Of a stretch of 64,000 bases of DNA, positions 18,264 to 27,627 are shown piece after piece. How positions within the stretch are numbered: position 1 is the first letter of the stretch; each line of letters begins with the position of its first letter. Under the pieces are notes generated by a model that saw only the letters and a program-made list of their open reading frames with translations, was not told the origin of the DNA and made no database searches. The DNA comes from Bradyrhizobium sp. 1. Lineage in GTDB: Bacteria; Pseudomonadota; Alphaproteobacteria; Rhizobiales; Xanthobacteraceae. Position numbers and translations under genes: made by a program. The stretch lies in assembly GCF_023073315.1 (NCBI RefSeq), contig NZ_JADPJH010000014.1:339781-403780 (forward strand), given 5' to 3'.

Positions 18264-20708
18264 GTGATCTCCTTTCCGCGCGCCGCATGGCGATCCCTAG
18301 GTCTGGTCGTGTGCCTGACGGCAGGGCTGTCGGTCGGCTGCGCCGCCTTGGCTAAGTCCAATGAGACGACCCCGGAAGGCGCCAAGGAACCCGCGAAGCC
18401 AGCGACCAAGGACACCGCGAAGGGATCGACCAAAGGATCGGCTAAGGGAACCGGCAAGGACGCGACCAAGGGAGCAGCGAGCGCTCCCGCCAAAGATGTT
18501 GCGAAGAAGCCGGCCAAGGATGCTAGCAAGAATACCAGCAAGGATGCTGGCAAAGGCGCTGGCAAGGAACCAGCGAAGGACAAGCCCAAGCCTGCGGCGG
18601 CGGCTCCCGCGCCAAAATCACATCCGACCGCCAACGGCTCGTCTCCCAAAGCCGCACCCGCGCCGGCCGCGACGGCCACCGTCAGACCAACCGCGCCGGC
18701 AGCCGCCGCCAAGCCAATTCCAGCGCCCGTACTTGCGCCTGCAACCCGTCAGCACGCCGCACCGCGCAAGCCGGTCACGCCCGCCGCGGTCGCTGCGACC
18801 TCGTCGACATCGCAAGCCGACAAGGACACGCTGGAGAACGTCATCGAGTTCGTGCGCAAGCGCAAGTCGGGCGAGGCCACCGATACCGCGGCCTCCATCT
18901 CCGATCCGGTCGCTCGAAAGCTCGCCGAATGGATCATCCTGCGCAGCGAGAACAATGGCGCGACCGTGGAGCGCTACCGCGCCTTCCTTTCCGCCAATCC
19001 GAGCTGGCCGTCGCAGACTTTCCTGCGCCGGCGCTTGGAGGCCGCGATGTGGGACGACAGGCGCGACGATTCCGTCGCGTGGTCGTGGTTCGAGAACGAA
19101 TCCCCGATCTCCGCCAAGGGCCGCTTCACGCTCGCCAAGGCGATGCTGGCGCGCGGCGACCGCGCCAATGCCGAACGGCTGGTGCGCGAGGCTTGGCGTA
19201 GCGATCCGATGTCGGAGGACACCGAGAACGCCGCGCTCGACCAGTTCGGCGCCTTGCTGACGCCCGGCGACCAGAAGGCGCGGATGGACACGCTGCTCTA
19301 CGGCAGCGAGAACGAGGCCGCGCTGCGCGCCGCCAAGCGCCTCGGCGCCGGCTATGTCGCGTTGGCCAAGGCCCGCATCGCCTCCTTGAAGAAAGCGCCG
19401 AACAGCCGTGCGTTGCTCGATGAGGTGCCGCGCGAGCTGCATAGCGATCCCGGCTTCATCTTCAGCAAGATCCAGTTGCTGCGCCGCGAAGAGAAGTTTG
19501 CAGAAGCGGCCCAGCTGATGCTGTCGGCGCCGAAGGATCCGAACCGGCTTTATAATCTCGACGAATGGTGGATCGAGCGGCGCCTGCTGGCGCGCAAGAT
19601 GATCGACACCGAGGAATTCCGCAGCGCCTATCTGATCGCGCGCGATGCGGCGCTGCCCTCGCGCGACATCTACAAGACCGAGCAGGAGTTCACCGCGGGC
19701 TGGATCGCGCTGCGCTTCCTCAACGATCCCGCCGCGGCTACCCAGCATTTTGCCCGCATCGGCGTCGGCAGCGTCAATCCCACCACGCTGGCGCGCGCCG
19801 GCTATTGGCAGGGCCGCGCCGCGGAGGCGTCAGGCCGCCAGCAGGAGGCGCGCAATGCCTATGCGCGGGCCGCCGAGCAATCCACCAGCTATTACGGCCA
19901 GCTCGCGCGCGCAAAGCTCGGCCTGCCGCAGATCGAGCTCAACAGCCAGCCGCGCGGCCGGGGCGCCGAACGGCTCGAGATCGTGCGCGCCGCGCAGCTG
20001 CTCTATGAACTCGATGAGCGCGAGATGGCGATACCTGTTCTCGCCGACATGGGCGAGAACGGCGATCCCGAAGCCCTCGCCGGCCTCGGCGAGCTGACCC
20101 AGCGCTACAGCGACGCGCGCGGCATGCTGCTGCTCGGCAAGGCCGCGCTCAACCGCGGCCTGCCGTTCGACTTCTACGCCTATCCCGTCAACGGCATTCC
20201 GCAGTTCACGCCGATCGGCCCCGAGGTCGAGCGCAGCATCGTCTATGCCATTGCGCGCCAGGAAAGCGCGTTCAACCCCTCCGTGGTCTCGCCCGCGCAG
20301 GCCTATGGGCTGATGCAGGTGACGCCGGATGCCGCGCGCTATGTCTGCAAGCGGCACGGCGCGACCTACGACCTGGGCCGGCTGAAGAACGATTCGGTCT
20401 ACAACGCCACGCTCGGCTCGGCCGAGCTCGGCGGGCTGCTCGAGGATTATCGCGGCTCCTACATCATGACGTTTGCCGCCTACAATGCCGGCCGCGGCAG
20501 CGTGAAGAAATGGATCGACCGCTACGGCGATCCGCGCGATGCCAAGGTCGACGCTGTCGACTGGGTCGAGCTCATTCCATTCTCCGAGACACGCAACTAC
20601 GTGCAGCGGATCATGGAGAACCTGCAGGTCTACCGCGCCCGCTTCGGCGGCGGCACGCGGTTGCAGATCGAGGCCGATTTGCGCCGCGGCACCGCCAGCG
20701 TGGAGTAG
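18264..20708 (+). CDS. Soluble lytic murein transglycosylase (Slt-like) with Lys/Ala-rich linker
   Basis: The 814-residue exported enzyme cleaves peptidoglycan glycan strands. A GTG start gives a good signal peptide ([20 protein letters not shown]). Residues of about 35–115 form a low-complexity Lys/Ala/Asp region of short repeats (AKD, GKDA, KGS), then an Ala/Pro stretch. A long helical superhelix runs to about 640, followed by the SLT catalytic domain with the glutamate in [12 protein letters not shown] (about Glu667) and the [13 protein letters not shown] and [14 protein letters not shown] motifs. The basic linker is unusual and could bind peptidoglycan, teichoic-like polymers or DNA; this is speculation. 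An in-frame TTG 28 codons upstream is rejected because it would bury the signal peptide. Confidence 0.92.
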   Translation: MISFPRAAWRSLGLVVCLTAGLSVGCAALAKSNETTPEGAKEPAKPATKDTAKGSTKGSAKGTGKDATKGAASAPAKDVAKKPAKDASKNTSKDAGKGAGKEPAKDKPKPAAAAPAPKSHPTANGSSPKAAPAPAATATVRPTAPAAAAKPIPAPVLAPATRQHAAPRKPVTPAAVAATSSTSQADKDTLENVIEFVRKRKSGEATDTAASISDPVARKLAEWIILRSENNGATVERYRAFLSANPSWPSQTFLRRRLEAAMWDDRRDDSVAWSWFENESPISAKGRFTLAKAMLARGDRANAERLVREAWRSDPMSEDTENAALDQFGALLTPGDQKARMDTLLYGSENEAALRAAKRLGAGYVALAKARIASLKKAPNSRALLDEVPRELHSDPGFIFSKIQLLRREEKFAEAAQLMLSAPKDPNRLYNLDEWWIERRLLARKMIDTEEFRSAYLIARDAALPSRDIYKTEQEFTAGWIALRFLNDPAAATQHFARIGVGSVNPTTLARAGYWQGRAAEASGRQQEARNAYARAAEQSTSYYGQLARAKLGLPQIELNSQPRGRGAERLEIVRAAQLLYELDEREMAIPVLADMGENGDPEALAGLGELTQRYSDARGMLLLGKAALNRGLPFDFYAYPVNGIPQFTPIGPEVERSIVYAIARQESAFNPSVVSPAQAYGLMQVTPDAARYVCKRHGATYDLGRLKNDSVYNATLGSAELGGLLEDYRGSYIMTFAAYNAGRGSVKKWIDRYGDPRDAKVDAVDWVELIPFSETRNYVQRIMENLQVYRARFGGGTRLQIEADLRRGTASVE

Positions 20709-20848
20709 CGGCGACTTCTTTCCAGCGAAAGCATGCCTCCTCAATTACAGATATGCCTGGATTGAGTGTGCAGGTTCACGCGCGCTCTGGTAGCATCGGT
20801 TTTGGGATAGGCATCTGCAGTCCCAAACAAACAAAAATGAGGAAAGCC

Positions 20849-21103
20849 ATGAAGACGTTGGCAGTGTCCGCTTTTGCTCTTGTCGCCATGTCAATCGCGC
20901 CAGTGAGTGCCGCCCCCATCAAAGTCGCAGCCCAAACCAGCAATGCCGGTGGAGTCCAATGCTCCCTGTCCAGCGGTGTGGGTCACAACTGCAGAAACGT
21001 TCTCAACTTCAAAACCTTCTACGAGTGCCAAACCAACAGGATGGAGCGGGGTTGGACCGGAGTTGAGAGCTCCAACTACTGCCGGACGCTGGACGTGAAA
21101 TAG
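20849..21103 (+). CDS. Small secreted four-cysteine protein (paralogue family, member 1)
   Basis: The 84-residue product has a Sec signal peptide (KTLAVSAFALVAMSIAPVSA) and a mature domain with cysteines in QCSL, HNCRNV, YECQTN and NYCRTL. It shares the pattern C–x(n)–CR–NFK–EC–RGW–YC–L with the genes at 62796–63068 and, more distantly, 60633–61184, so a small family is scattered in this window. The second of two in-frame ATGs is used because AGGAAAG lies just upstream. Two disulfide bonds in the periplasm are likely. No function is known. Confidence 0.75.
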   Translation: MKTLAVSAFALVAMSIAPVSAAPIKVAAQTSNAGGVQCSLSSGVGHNCRNVLNFKTFYECQTNRMERGWTGVESSNYCRTLDVK

Positions 21104-21238
21104 GGACGGTTGCGGTTCAGAACCGGAGAGGCCGTCTCCGTTATGGTGGCCTCTTTCGTATCGAGAGCCGGGACCGGGTCCGTCCTTGCAATCATCACCT
21201 GCCCTTCGACGCTCAACGCTTCGTCGGCTCAAACGAAA

Positions 21239-21266
21239 GGCCCCCAGCGGTTTCCCGCTGAGGGCC
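21239..21266 (-). terminator. Rho-independent terminator of the porin gene
   Basis: The arms GGCCCCCAGCGG and CCGCTGAGGGCC pair with one mismatch around a four-base loop. On the reverse strand the stem is followed by TTTCGTTT. It sits about 27 bases past the porin stop. Confidence 0.88.
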
Positions 21267-21292
21267 TCGGAAGTCGATCAGTTAGATCGAGC

Positions 21293-22867
21293 TTACCAGT
21301 TGCGCTGAGCGCGGAGGAGCAGGGTCACAGTGTCCTGATCCTTCAGCTCGTAGAAAGCGGTCGGCTTGGCGGTCACGCTGGAGGGGGTAACGCCAACCGT
21401 ACCAGAGTACTTCTGGTCAAGGTGGGTCCAGGCGAGATCAGCCGAGAACGTCAGGTTCTTGACGGGGGTCCAGCGGGTGATGATACCTGCCTGGCCGATG
21501 GCGAAGTCCGGGTTACAACCCGTCACGCCAGCGAGGCCACCGAACACGCCGCCGGCACCGCCGACGCCGCAAAGCGTGGTCTTGCCGAGCGAACCGAACT
21601 GCGCCTGAGCGTAGGCACCGTAGATCGCGGTGTTCCAGTATGGATCCCAGTTGTGGGTGTAAGCGCCACGGAAGCCCCAGGTCTTGACGGTTTCCTGCGA
21701 GCTGCCGGTGACGTACACGGTGTCCGGAGCATTGGCGAAGCCGACGCTCTGGTAGGCCGTCCCCGAGTTGCCGAACATCGAGTAGCTGCTGCCCGCCAGG
21801 TTCTGGAAGTTGTAGCGGGTCGCGCCATCGGTGTAGACGCCCTGGATGTTGATCACGTCACCCGCACCAGTCGGGATGTTCTTGATCGACAGAGCAAGCT
21901 GAACAGCCCAACCCCACTTGTCATCGGGATGACCGGTGAGTTCGGTCGCGCCGTAGTAACCGACGTGGTTGTCATGCGCAGCCACCGACGCCTGGAAGAG
22001 ACCCCAGGCCTGGTCGACACGCAGCATCGCAACGAGGTTCGGCGAACGCGAGCCGCCGATGGCGTTGGTACCGTACGCACCACCAACCATGCCGGCCGCG
22101 GTTGCGCCGGTCATGTTGAGGTTGCCGGCCTGATAGTACTGGGTCGCGTCTTCCGCCGAGAACGCAGCCGTGATGCCCTGACCGAAGTCAGCGGTGTAGC
22201 TGAACTGGTTGACACCAGTGACAGTGCCGCTGCCGCCGACGAGGCTGTCGTAGTTGTTGCCGGGGTAGTTGTTCCAAGGCGCGTCGAACTGCGACACGGC
22301 CTTACCCATCGTGAAGCCGGCGAACTGGATGAAGGCGTAGTACACGCCGAGCGAACCGCCCGAGGTGTTGCCGTCAGTCGAGTTGACCGCGCCACCGCTT
22401 GAACCCGCCAGGCCTGTGCCAGCCGCGTTGAGGCCCAGGGTGCCGCTATACTGAGTTCCGCCAGTTGCACTGCCGAGACCCTGATAGTTGCCCGTCGTCC
22501 ACGAGAAGACGCCGTCGAAGAAGGTACGAACAACGCCGTACTCGGTCGCGGTGCGCGTGTCGATGTTGAAATCTTCACGAGCGCGCATCGTGTAGTAGTT
22601 CGTCAGACGGTTGCGGGAACCGTTGTTCGTGGTGGTCTGCGCACCGTAGTCCGAGTTGGTGTTCAGCGCGACTTCAGCGCGCAGATAACCACCCAGCTTG
22701 ATGCAGGTGTCGGTGCCCGGGATGTAGTAGAAACCCGCACCGTACAGGGAGCAGATCTTCACGTATTCGACCGCTTTGGCCTTCACGGGGAGATCGGCTG
22801 CCTGCGCTCCGCCAACGGCGATCAGACCCGCCGCGGAACCGAGCAAAAGGCTCTTAACCAACTTCAT
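21293..22867 (-). CDS. Outer-membrane porin (rhizobial Omp2-like, Porin_2 family)
   Basis: The 524-residue protein has a Sec signal peptide ([20 protein letters not shown], cleavage after AQA) and a mature start [32 protein letters not shown] that is the hallmark of Bradyrhizobium/Brucella porins, including the conserved cysteine pair. The rest is Gly/Asn/Thr-rich with alternating residues as expected for a 16-strand barrel, ending in aromatic Trp. It forms a general diffusion pore. A strong GGAGG site precedes the ATG, a long 5' region lies upstream and a terminator follows, consistent with a highly expressed single-gene unit. Codon use is visibly more biased than in its neighbours. Confidence 0.94.
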   Translation of the reverse strand: MKLVKSLLLGSAAGLIAVGGAQAADLPVKAKAVEYVKICSLYGAGFYYIPGTDTCIKLGGYLRAEVALNTNSDYGAQTTTNNGSRNRLTNYYTMRAREDFNIDTRTATEYGVVRTFFDGVFSWTTGNYQGLGSATGGTQYSGTLGLNAAGTGLAGSSGGAVNSTDGNTSGGSLGVYYAFIQFAGFTMGKAVSQFDAPWNNYPGNNYDSLVGGSGTVTGVNQFSYTADFGQGITAAFSAEDATQYYQAGNLNMTGATAAGMVGGAYGTNAIGGSRSPNLVAMLRVDQAWGLFQASVAAHDNHVGYYGATELTGHPDDKWGWAVQLALSIKNIPTGAGDVINIQGVYTDGATRYNFQNLAGSSYSMFGNSGTAYQSVGFANAPDTVYVTGSSQETVKTWGFRGAYTHNWDPYWNTAIYGAYAQAQFGSLGKTTLCGVGGAGGVFGGLAGVTGCNPDFAIGQAGIITRWTPVKNLTFSADLAWTHLDQKYSGTVGVTPSSVTAKPTAFYELKDQDTVTLLLRAQRNW

Positions 22868-23569
22868 GTTAAACCTCCAAGTTTGCCATAGGGAAGGTTC
22901 CGGATCCGCTGGGTGAAACACCCTAAGGTTGGTTCCCTTGTCCCTTAATTTCACCGCTTAGCCGCTTCGCGCCTTCGGACACACCCGCTAACGCGAGGGA
23001 CTTAAGCGAACCACCTAAACCGGGACGACCTCGGGATGCCCCCCTCCGTCGCTCAGTCACAATTACCGAACGCCTTTGCACACACAACAACAGAACGCTC
23101 CGAAACGGGCCAATGAAGCGTGTTTCCCGGCAAGTGTTGCACAAATAACACGCAGATGTGATCAGAGCACCCTCGCAACATATTGTTTTTGTTTGAATTT
23201 TCTGGTCGGTTCCATTTGCCGCCGAAATTCCCCACGTGAGGCGTGATCGGCGTGGACCTCGATCCGAAACGGCTTTGACGCGCTCGAATCGTGGAATCAG
23301 AAGAAGCCTCAAGGAGGAGGCACAGCCTCCCCTCCACCACTCTTTACTTGTCGCAAGCGCGGACACGACGCCGCTCAAGGCCCGCGCGGCGGACAGTCTT
23401 TATGAATAGCGGGGATGATTGGGACCCGGGCCGGCAGCTCGATTGGCGGAGATGGAAAGATTCAAAGCCTCGATAGGCCCCTGCCGCGAAAATCGCTGGG
23501 AATATTCGAGCACAAACACACGGTTACAAATTGACCGGCCCAAGCAAATAGATGCATAAGGCTCGCACC
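22868..23569. other. Long non-coding upstream region of the porin gene
   Basis: About 700 bases lie between the porin start and tRNA-Ser. The part nearest the gene gives GGAGGTTTAAC before the ATG. Around 23175–23215 there is an AT-rich patch (AACATATTGTTTTTGTTTG), unusual for this GC-rich sequence, that could be a promoter or a regulator-binding site for the porin. No protein-coding frame is convincing. Confidence 0.5.
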
Positions 23570-23662
23570 GGAGAGGTGGCCGAGTGGCTGAAGGCAACGC
23601 TTTGCTAAAGCGTCATACGGTCTCAAGCTGTATCGAGGGTTCGAATCCCTCCCTCTCCGCCA
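23570..23662 (+). tRNA. tRNA-Ser (anticodon GCU)
   Basis: A complete class II tRNA. The acceptor stem GGAGAGG pairs with CCTCTCC and is followed by discriminator G and an encoded CCA. The anticodon stem-loop CGCTTTGCTAAAGCG shows anticodon GCT. The long variable arm is typical of serine tRNAs, and the T-arm reads GGGTTCGAATCCC. It decodes AGC/AGU. No integrase or attachment-site duplication is seen next to it. Confidence 0.97.
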
Positions 23663-23983
23663 CCCAGCGGCACAATCAAGGTCTGCGCGGTCTTTCACCT
23701 GAAGACTGCGCGGAACAGCAGCGAAAGCCTCGCGCAAGGATCAGCGCGGCCGAGTTCAGCCCGATTCGCGATCTCACTTATATTATGTGTGCCCTCATCT
23801 AGCGGCCGGAGCGCCATATCCGCCCGTGCGAGGGCGCAATCAGCACCGCCTCATCGGCCCAGACGTTGAATCAGACGAAGTCGCTCATGCCGCGCGGGTT
23901 CTTGAGTGGCGGCACGATGCAGGAACTTGATTCAATGGAACCGGAGCCGCCCATGAAAACACGGGCCGGATGCGATTCTCCGC
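23663..23983. other. Non-coding region downstream of tRNA-Ser
   Basis: These 321 bases between tRNA-Ser and the Sel1 gene hold no recognisable gene. No second copy of the tRNA 3' end was seen, so there is no sign of an integrated element. Confidence 0.45.
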
Positions 23984-24250
23984 TCAATGCGCGGAAACCC
24001 ACGCCCTCGCGTCGCGCTGCGCGGCCGAGATCTCGGTCTCCGACATCTGACCGGCAACTTCCTGGCGCAGCGTCACGGCGTCCTTGTGGCCCTTCAGGGC
24101 GGCGAGGTTGAACCATTTATGCGCGGCGACGAGATCGACGAGGCCGGAACGGCCGCTCGCCCAATAGATGCCGCGCTCGAACAGCACGTCCGACAGCGCG
24201 CTCGCATCGATCGGCGTCGCCGTCTCGAGATCGAAAGTACCCTGAAACAT
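23984..24250 (-). CDS. Small Sel1-repeat-like protein
   Basis: The 88-residue protein has no signal peptide and contains about one and a half Sel1-type helical repeats: SDVLFERGIYWASGRSG and LVAAHKWFNLAALKGHKDA, where AHKWFNLAA is the family core. It ends with a helix (EISAAQRDARAWV). An AGGGGATG site precedes the ATG. Sel1 repeats mediate protein–protein contacts. It appears as a single-gene unit; the partner is unknown. Confidence 0.78.
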   Translation of the reverse strand: MFQGTFDLETATPIDASALSDVLFERGIYWASGRSGLVDLVAAHKWFNLAALKGHKDAVTLRQEVAGQMSETEISAAQRDARAWVSAH

Positions 24251-25189
24251 AACGCATCCCCTTTTTTCTTATGCCGTCTCGTTCCCCCGAGCGCGGCTCC
24301 CGTCCAACTCTGATTTGCGTGATCCCTTCTGGGACCGCGCGGTTCAACTCATCCCCAAGTCTTCTTTGCGAAGTCTTCTTGCCAAGCCGTTTGCCGGCCT
24401 GTTGGAGACAATGATGGCGGGCAAATTTGAATGGCAGTTTAAGTATCGCGATGAAGCAGACGTAAACGCGAGCGCGCGCCGCCTGCGCGCGGAATTCAAA
24501 AAGCCCCTGTTTTGCAGCCACTTCTGCGATTCGTCAGATTCGGTTTACCTTGGGATTTTGGGAGAACGATAACCATCGCGCGCAGTGGTGCGTGCCCTGT
24601 GGTTACAATTTGTGGGAGGGGCGCGCCGTCGTGACCGCACTTGCCCCTGTCATTCCCCGCCACCAGATCTCGCCTTCGGCGAGCCCGATGACAGGCTCCG
24701 GCGCGGAATCCGGTACGCCGCGGCCCACCGAGTCAACCACTGCCGTCTCGGCGTATGGGATCGGCGGGTCAAGCCGGGCCATGACACCCGAGGGCGCGTT
24801 CAACAGTGCGGCCGCAGCCCTCGCCTGCCCCAAGGCAGTGCGGCCAACGCAGCGCGACGCCGTCGGGGTCAGATCAGCAATGTCGGAAAAGGGAATGCCG
24901 GCAATACCCCGGCCTCAAGGAACGAGGGCGTCGGCGAACACGTCAGGACCAGATTTCACATTGACCCGAAGGCCGCTTGTGAAATTGCGGAGCTCCTTGC
25001 GGAGAACCGCACCGAACGAAGAAAACTTGTTTCTTCTGCCGGACCGGGCTTTAGCGAGCGAACCCGCGAAGAGAACGATCCGACCGTTGACCTGATGTCT
25101 CGCCGACACCCTCTATCGTCGACCAGAACCTCTAGGAGGCGCTGATGACGTGCCGGCTCTCTAGGAGCCGGCAACTTCGAAAAGCGAAG
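24251..25189. other. Gene-poor region with degenerate dispersed repeat
   Basis: About 940 bases without a gene I can support. The stretch around 24640–24800 (TCATTCCCCGCCACC…GGGTCAAGCCGGGCCATGACAC) reads like the dispersed intergenic repeat common in Bradyrhizobium, whose reverse frame gives the familiar RVKPGHDTR string. The frames at 24315–24572 and 24585–25145 have no signal, motif or codon support. The right end carries hairpins that may end the small lysine-rich gene. Confidence 0.5.
25151..25173 (-). terminator. Hairpin downstream of the lysine-rich small gene
   Basis: TGCCGGCTC and GAGCCGGCA form a perfect nine-base stem around TCTAG. A second small hairpin (AACTTCG…CGAAGTT) adjoins it at about 25173–25191, overlapping the stop codon. 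No U-run follows on the reverse strand, so this is a possible rather than typical terminator for the gene ending at 25190. Confidence 0.55.
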
Positions 25190-25288
25190 TTACTTCTTCT
25201 TCGCAACCTTGCGGGTCTTCTTCGCAGTCTTCTTCACTGCGGACTTCGCCTTCTTCGCCTTCTTCGCCTTCTTAGCTTTCTTGGCCAT
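25190..25288 (-). CDS. 32-residue lysine/alanine-rich basic protein
   Basis: The tiny frame encodes MAKKAKKAKKAKKAKSAVKK followed by TAKKTRKVAKKK. It has an excellent ribosome binding site (GGAGGGCAAC before ATG), a clean stop and a tight hairpin after it, which argue for a real gene. The composition (over half Lys/Arg, rest mainly Ala) resembles the C-terminal tail of histone H1 and of bacterial H1-like proteins, so binding to DNA, RNA or polyphosphate is plausible but inferred. No other domain is present. It stands alone in a long gene-poor stretch between the Sel1 gene and gatB. Confidence 0.7.
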   Translation of the reverse strand: MAKKAKKAKKAKKAKSAVKKTAKKTRKVAKKK

Positions 25289-25855
25289 GTTGCCCTCCGA
25301 TGTGTGAGATGGCTTAATCGCTGCATGCATTCGGGGATCGAGTGCACACTCATTCCGAATACACCAACACGACGAAAAAAACATCTTCCCACTTAAGGAA
25401 GTGTTGACGACGCAGCGCGCGTGCGCCAGCCGCGCCTGATTTGCCGACACGCGGAGACACGCGTCTGCGATTGCAAATGCTTCTCGCAATGTCGACGTCG
25501 GCAAGCACAGCGATTGCAAGAAAACCCTATGCAGCAAGTCATATCCTGCGCGCGCACGTCACGCGTGATCAGCGCGATGAAGCGCGCTGCAACGCGCACG
25601 ATCGCGTCACGGAGGCGATGCGCGGACTCTGAGTCGCGGGTTTTGGCAACGAAATTATTTTCATGCTTAACGGCGGAAGCGCTCATCAGAGCGCGTGCAA
25701 GTCGCCGTTTTGCGCGAATCGCCCGACCTGCGATTCGCATGCGCATCGTGACCTCGACGGGATGAAGTTCGTTGTCGGCGATGCGTGCGCGCGTCTCATC
25801 TCGACGCCGCGCGAGGTGACGACGCGTGTCCGTCACCTCGTTCGAATGCGTGAGG
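25289..25855. other. Intergenic region between gatB and the lysine-rich small gene
   Basis: These 567 bases contain the promoter of the lysine-rich gene and the end of the gat transcript. The section from about 25400 to 25800 is full of GCGCG and GATCGCG words and includes an Arg-rich frame of 147 codons on the reverse strand. That frame lacks any motif or good start, so I do not call it. Confidence 0.45.
25813..25839 (-). terminator. Hairpin after gatB
   Basis: GAGGTGACG and CGTCACCTC form a perfect nine-base stem with a nine-base loop, 17 bases past the gatB stop. No clear U-tract follows, so termination may be partial or may rely on Rho. Confidence 0.55.
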
Positions 25856-27334
25856 CTAGATGCCGAGCTTGGATTTGAGCAGGTCGTTGACGCTCTGCGG
25901 GTTGGCTTTGCCGCCGGACGCCTTCATCACCTGGCCGACGAACCAGCCGAGCGACTGCGGCTTGTCCTTGACCTGCGCCGCCTTGTCGGGATTGGCCGCG
26001 ATGATGTCGTCGACAACCTTTTCGATCGCCGAAAGATCCGTCACCTGCTTCATGCCGCGGCTTTCGACCAGCGCGCGCGGGTCGCCGCCCTCCTGCCAGA
26101 CGATCTCGAACAGATCCTTGGCGATCTTGCCGCTGATTGTGCCCTCGCCGATCAGGTCGATGATCGCGGCCAGCTGTTCGGCATTCACGGGAGAGCCCGT
26201 AATATCCCGGCCTTCCTTGTTGAGACGGCCGAACAGCTCGTTGATCACCCAGTTCGCCGCCATCTTGCCGTCGCGCGCGCGGTTGCCGAGCCTGTCGAGC
26301 ACCGTCTCGTAGAACACCGCGCTCTCGCGCTCGGCAACGAGCACGCTCGCGTCGTACGCAGACAGGCCGAAATCGGCGACGAAGCGCGTCTTCTTCTGGT
26401 CCGGCAGCTCGGGCAGCTCCGTCTTCAGCTTGTCGACGAACTGTTGCGAGAATTCCAGCGGCAGCAGATCGGGATCGGGGAAGTAGCGATAGTCGTGCGC
26501 CTCTTCCTTCGAGCGCATCGAGCGCGTCTCGCCCTTGTTGGGATCGTAGAGCCGCGTTTCCTGGTCGATCGCGCCGCCATCCTCCAAAATCTCGATCTGG
26601 CGACGTGCCTCGTACTCGATCGCCTGGCCGATGAAGGTGATCGAGTTCATGTTCTTGATCTCGCAACGGGTGCCGAGCGGCGCACCCGGCTTGCGCACGG
26701 AGACGTTGACGTCGGCGCGCAAGGAGCCCTTTTCCATGTCGCCGTCGCAGGTGCCGAGATAGCGCAGGATCGAGCGCAGCTTGGTCACATAGGCCTTGGC
26801 CTGCTCGGCGTCGCGGATGTCGGGCTTGGAGACGATCTCCATCAGCGCCACGCCGCAGCGGTTGAGGTCGACAAAGGACATGGTCGGCGACTGATCGTGC
26901 AGCAACTTGCCGGCGTCCTGCTCCAGATGCAGCCGTTCGATACCGATGGTCGCCGTCTTGCCGCCGTCCAGTTCGACCACGACCTCGCCCTCGCCGACGA
27001 TCGGCGACTTGTACTGGCTGATCTGGTAGCCCTGTGGCGAGTCCGGATAGAAATAGTTCTTGCGGTCGAACACCGAACGCAGATTGATCTGCGCGTTCAG
27101 ACCGAGCCCGGTGATGACAGCCTGCCTGACGCATTCCTCGTTGATGACGGGCAGCATGCCCGGCATCGCGGCATCCACCAGCGACACGTGGCTGTTCGGC
27201 TCACCGCCGAACGCGGTCGACGCGCCCGAAAACAGTTTTGAGTTCGAGGTCACCTGGGCGTGGACCTCCAAGCCGATGACCATCTCCCAGTCACCCGTGG
27301 CACCCTTGAGAAGCTTGTGCGTGGCCGTGCTCAT
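25856..27334 (-). CDS. gatB: Aspartyl/glutamyl-tRNA(Asn/Gln) amidotransferase subunit B
   Basis: GatB binds misacylated Glu-tRNA(Gln) or Asp-tRNA(Asn) and activates it for amidation. The 492-residue protein shows [14 protein letters not shown] at the N-terminus, [19 protein letters not shown] in the cradle, the RADVNVSVR segment, and a C-terminal YqeY-like helical tail ([19 protein letters not shown]). The ATG overlaps the stop of the preceding small gene by four bases (ATGA). It is the last gene of the gat operon, an essential pathway in organisms lacking glutaminyl-tRNA synthetase. Confidence 0.97.
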   Translation of the reverse strand: MSTATHKLLKGATGDWEMVIGLEVHAQVTSNSKLFSGASTAFGGEPNSHVSLVDAAMPGMLPVINEECVRQAVITGLGLNAQINLRSVFDRKNYFYPDSPQGYQISQYKSPIVGEGEVVVELDGGKTATIGIERLHLEQDAGKLLHDQSPTMSFVDLNRCGVALMEIVSKPDIRDAEQAKAYVTKLRSILRYLGTCDGDMEKGSLRADVNVSVRKPGAPLGTRCEIKNMNSITFIGQAIEYEARRQIEILEDGGAIDQETRLYDPNKGETRSMRSKEEAHDYRYFPDPDLLPLEFSQQFVDKLKTELPELPDQKKTRFVADFGLSAYDASVLVAERESAVFYETVLDRLGNRARDGKMAANWVINELFGRLNKEGRDITGSPVNAEQLAAIIDLIGEGTISGKIAKDLFEIVWQEGGDPRALVESRGMKQVTDLSAIEKVVDDIIAANPDKAAQVKDKPQSLGWFVGQVMKASGGKANPQSVNDLLKSKLGI

Positions 27335-27627
27335 GTCGTGCTCCCGAGCAGTGTGACAGCGATCCGCTCCCACTCCGCTTCCAATGAATCCTTTGCCGCG
27401 GGCTGGCCGGCCTGGCGATACCAATAGCCGGCATTGCCGAGATCGCCTTCGACGCGGTGCAGATAGGCGTGCACCCAGGCTGCCTCGCGGCTGCTCTCGT
27501 CCTGAACGATTTTGTGCGCCTGATCCCAGTCGCCCTTGCCGGCCCACCACAGGCCGGCGAGCGGCGCGTTCAAGCCCGGCGCGGGCGCCGCGCCGTCGAG
27601 GCTTGCGATGAAGCCAGCGACATTCAC
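27331..27627 (-). CDS. Conserved small protein embedded between gatA and gatB
   Basis: The 98-residue product starts at a GTG that overlaps the gatA stop by four bases (GTGA), and its own TGA overlaps the gatB ATG, so it is fully locked into the operon. The core [19 protein letters not shown] followed by [20 protein letters not shown] is one I recall from stand-alone small proteobacterial proteins of unknown function. It resembles a helical hairpin repeat (TPR/Sel1-like). No signal peptide or membrane segment is present. Its position suggests a link with tRNA amidation or simply efficient co-translation; this is inference. Confidence 0.82.
   Translation of the reverse strand: MNVAGFIASLDGAAPAPGLNAPLAGLWWAGKGDWDQAHKIVQDESSREAAWVHAYLHRVEGDLGNAGYWYRQAGQPAAKDSLEAEWERIAVTLLGSTT

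Noticed and set aside
18023..18712. N-terminal extension of the dapA frame by some 230 codons
   Set aside because: The extension is antisense to the transglycosylase linker and contains only low-complexity Ala/Gly/Leu; true DapA starts at MAAKTKF.
23462..23737. Reverse-strand frame of 91 codons including GRDSNPRYSLRPYDALAK
   Set aside because: This is the well-known false protein produced by translating the antisense of tRNA-Ser; the region is the tRNA gene.
23570..23983. Genomic island at tRNA-Ser
   Set aside because: No integrase, no duplicated tRNA 3' end and no foreign gene block within the window.
24315..24572. 85-codon forward frame (MRDPFWDRAVQLIPKSS…)
   Set aside because: No signal, motif, conserved neighbour or good ribosome binding site; the surrounding region is repeat-like.
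25393..25836. 147-codon Arg-rich reverse frame upstream of the lysine-rich gene
   Set aside because: Arg-biased and motif-free, with no credible start; probably chance in GCGCG-rich DNA.
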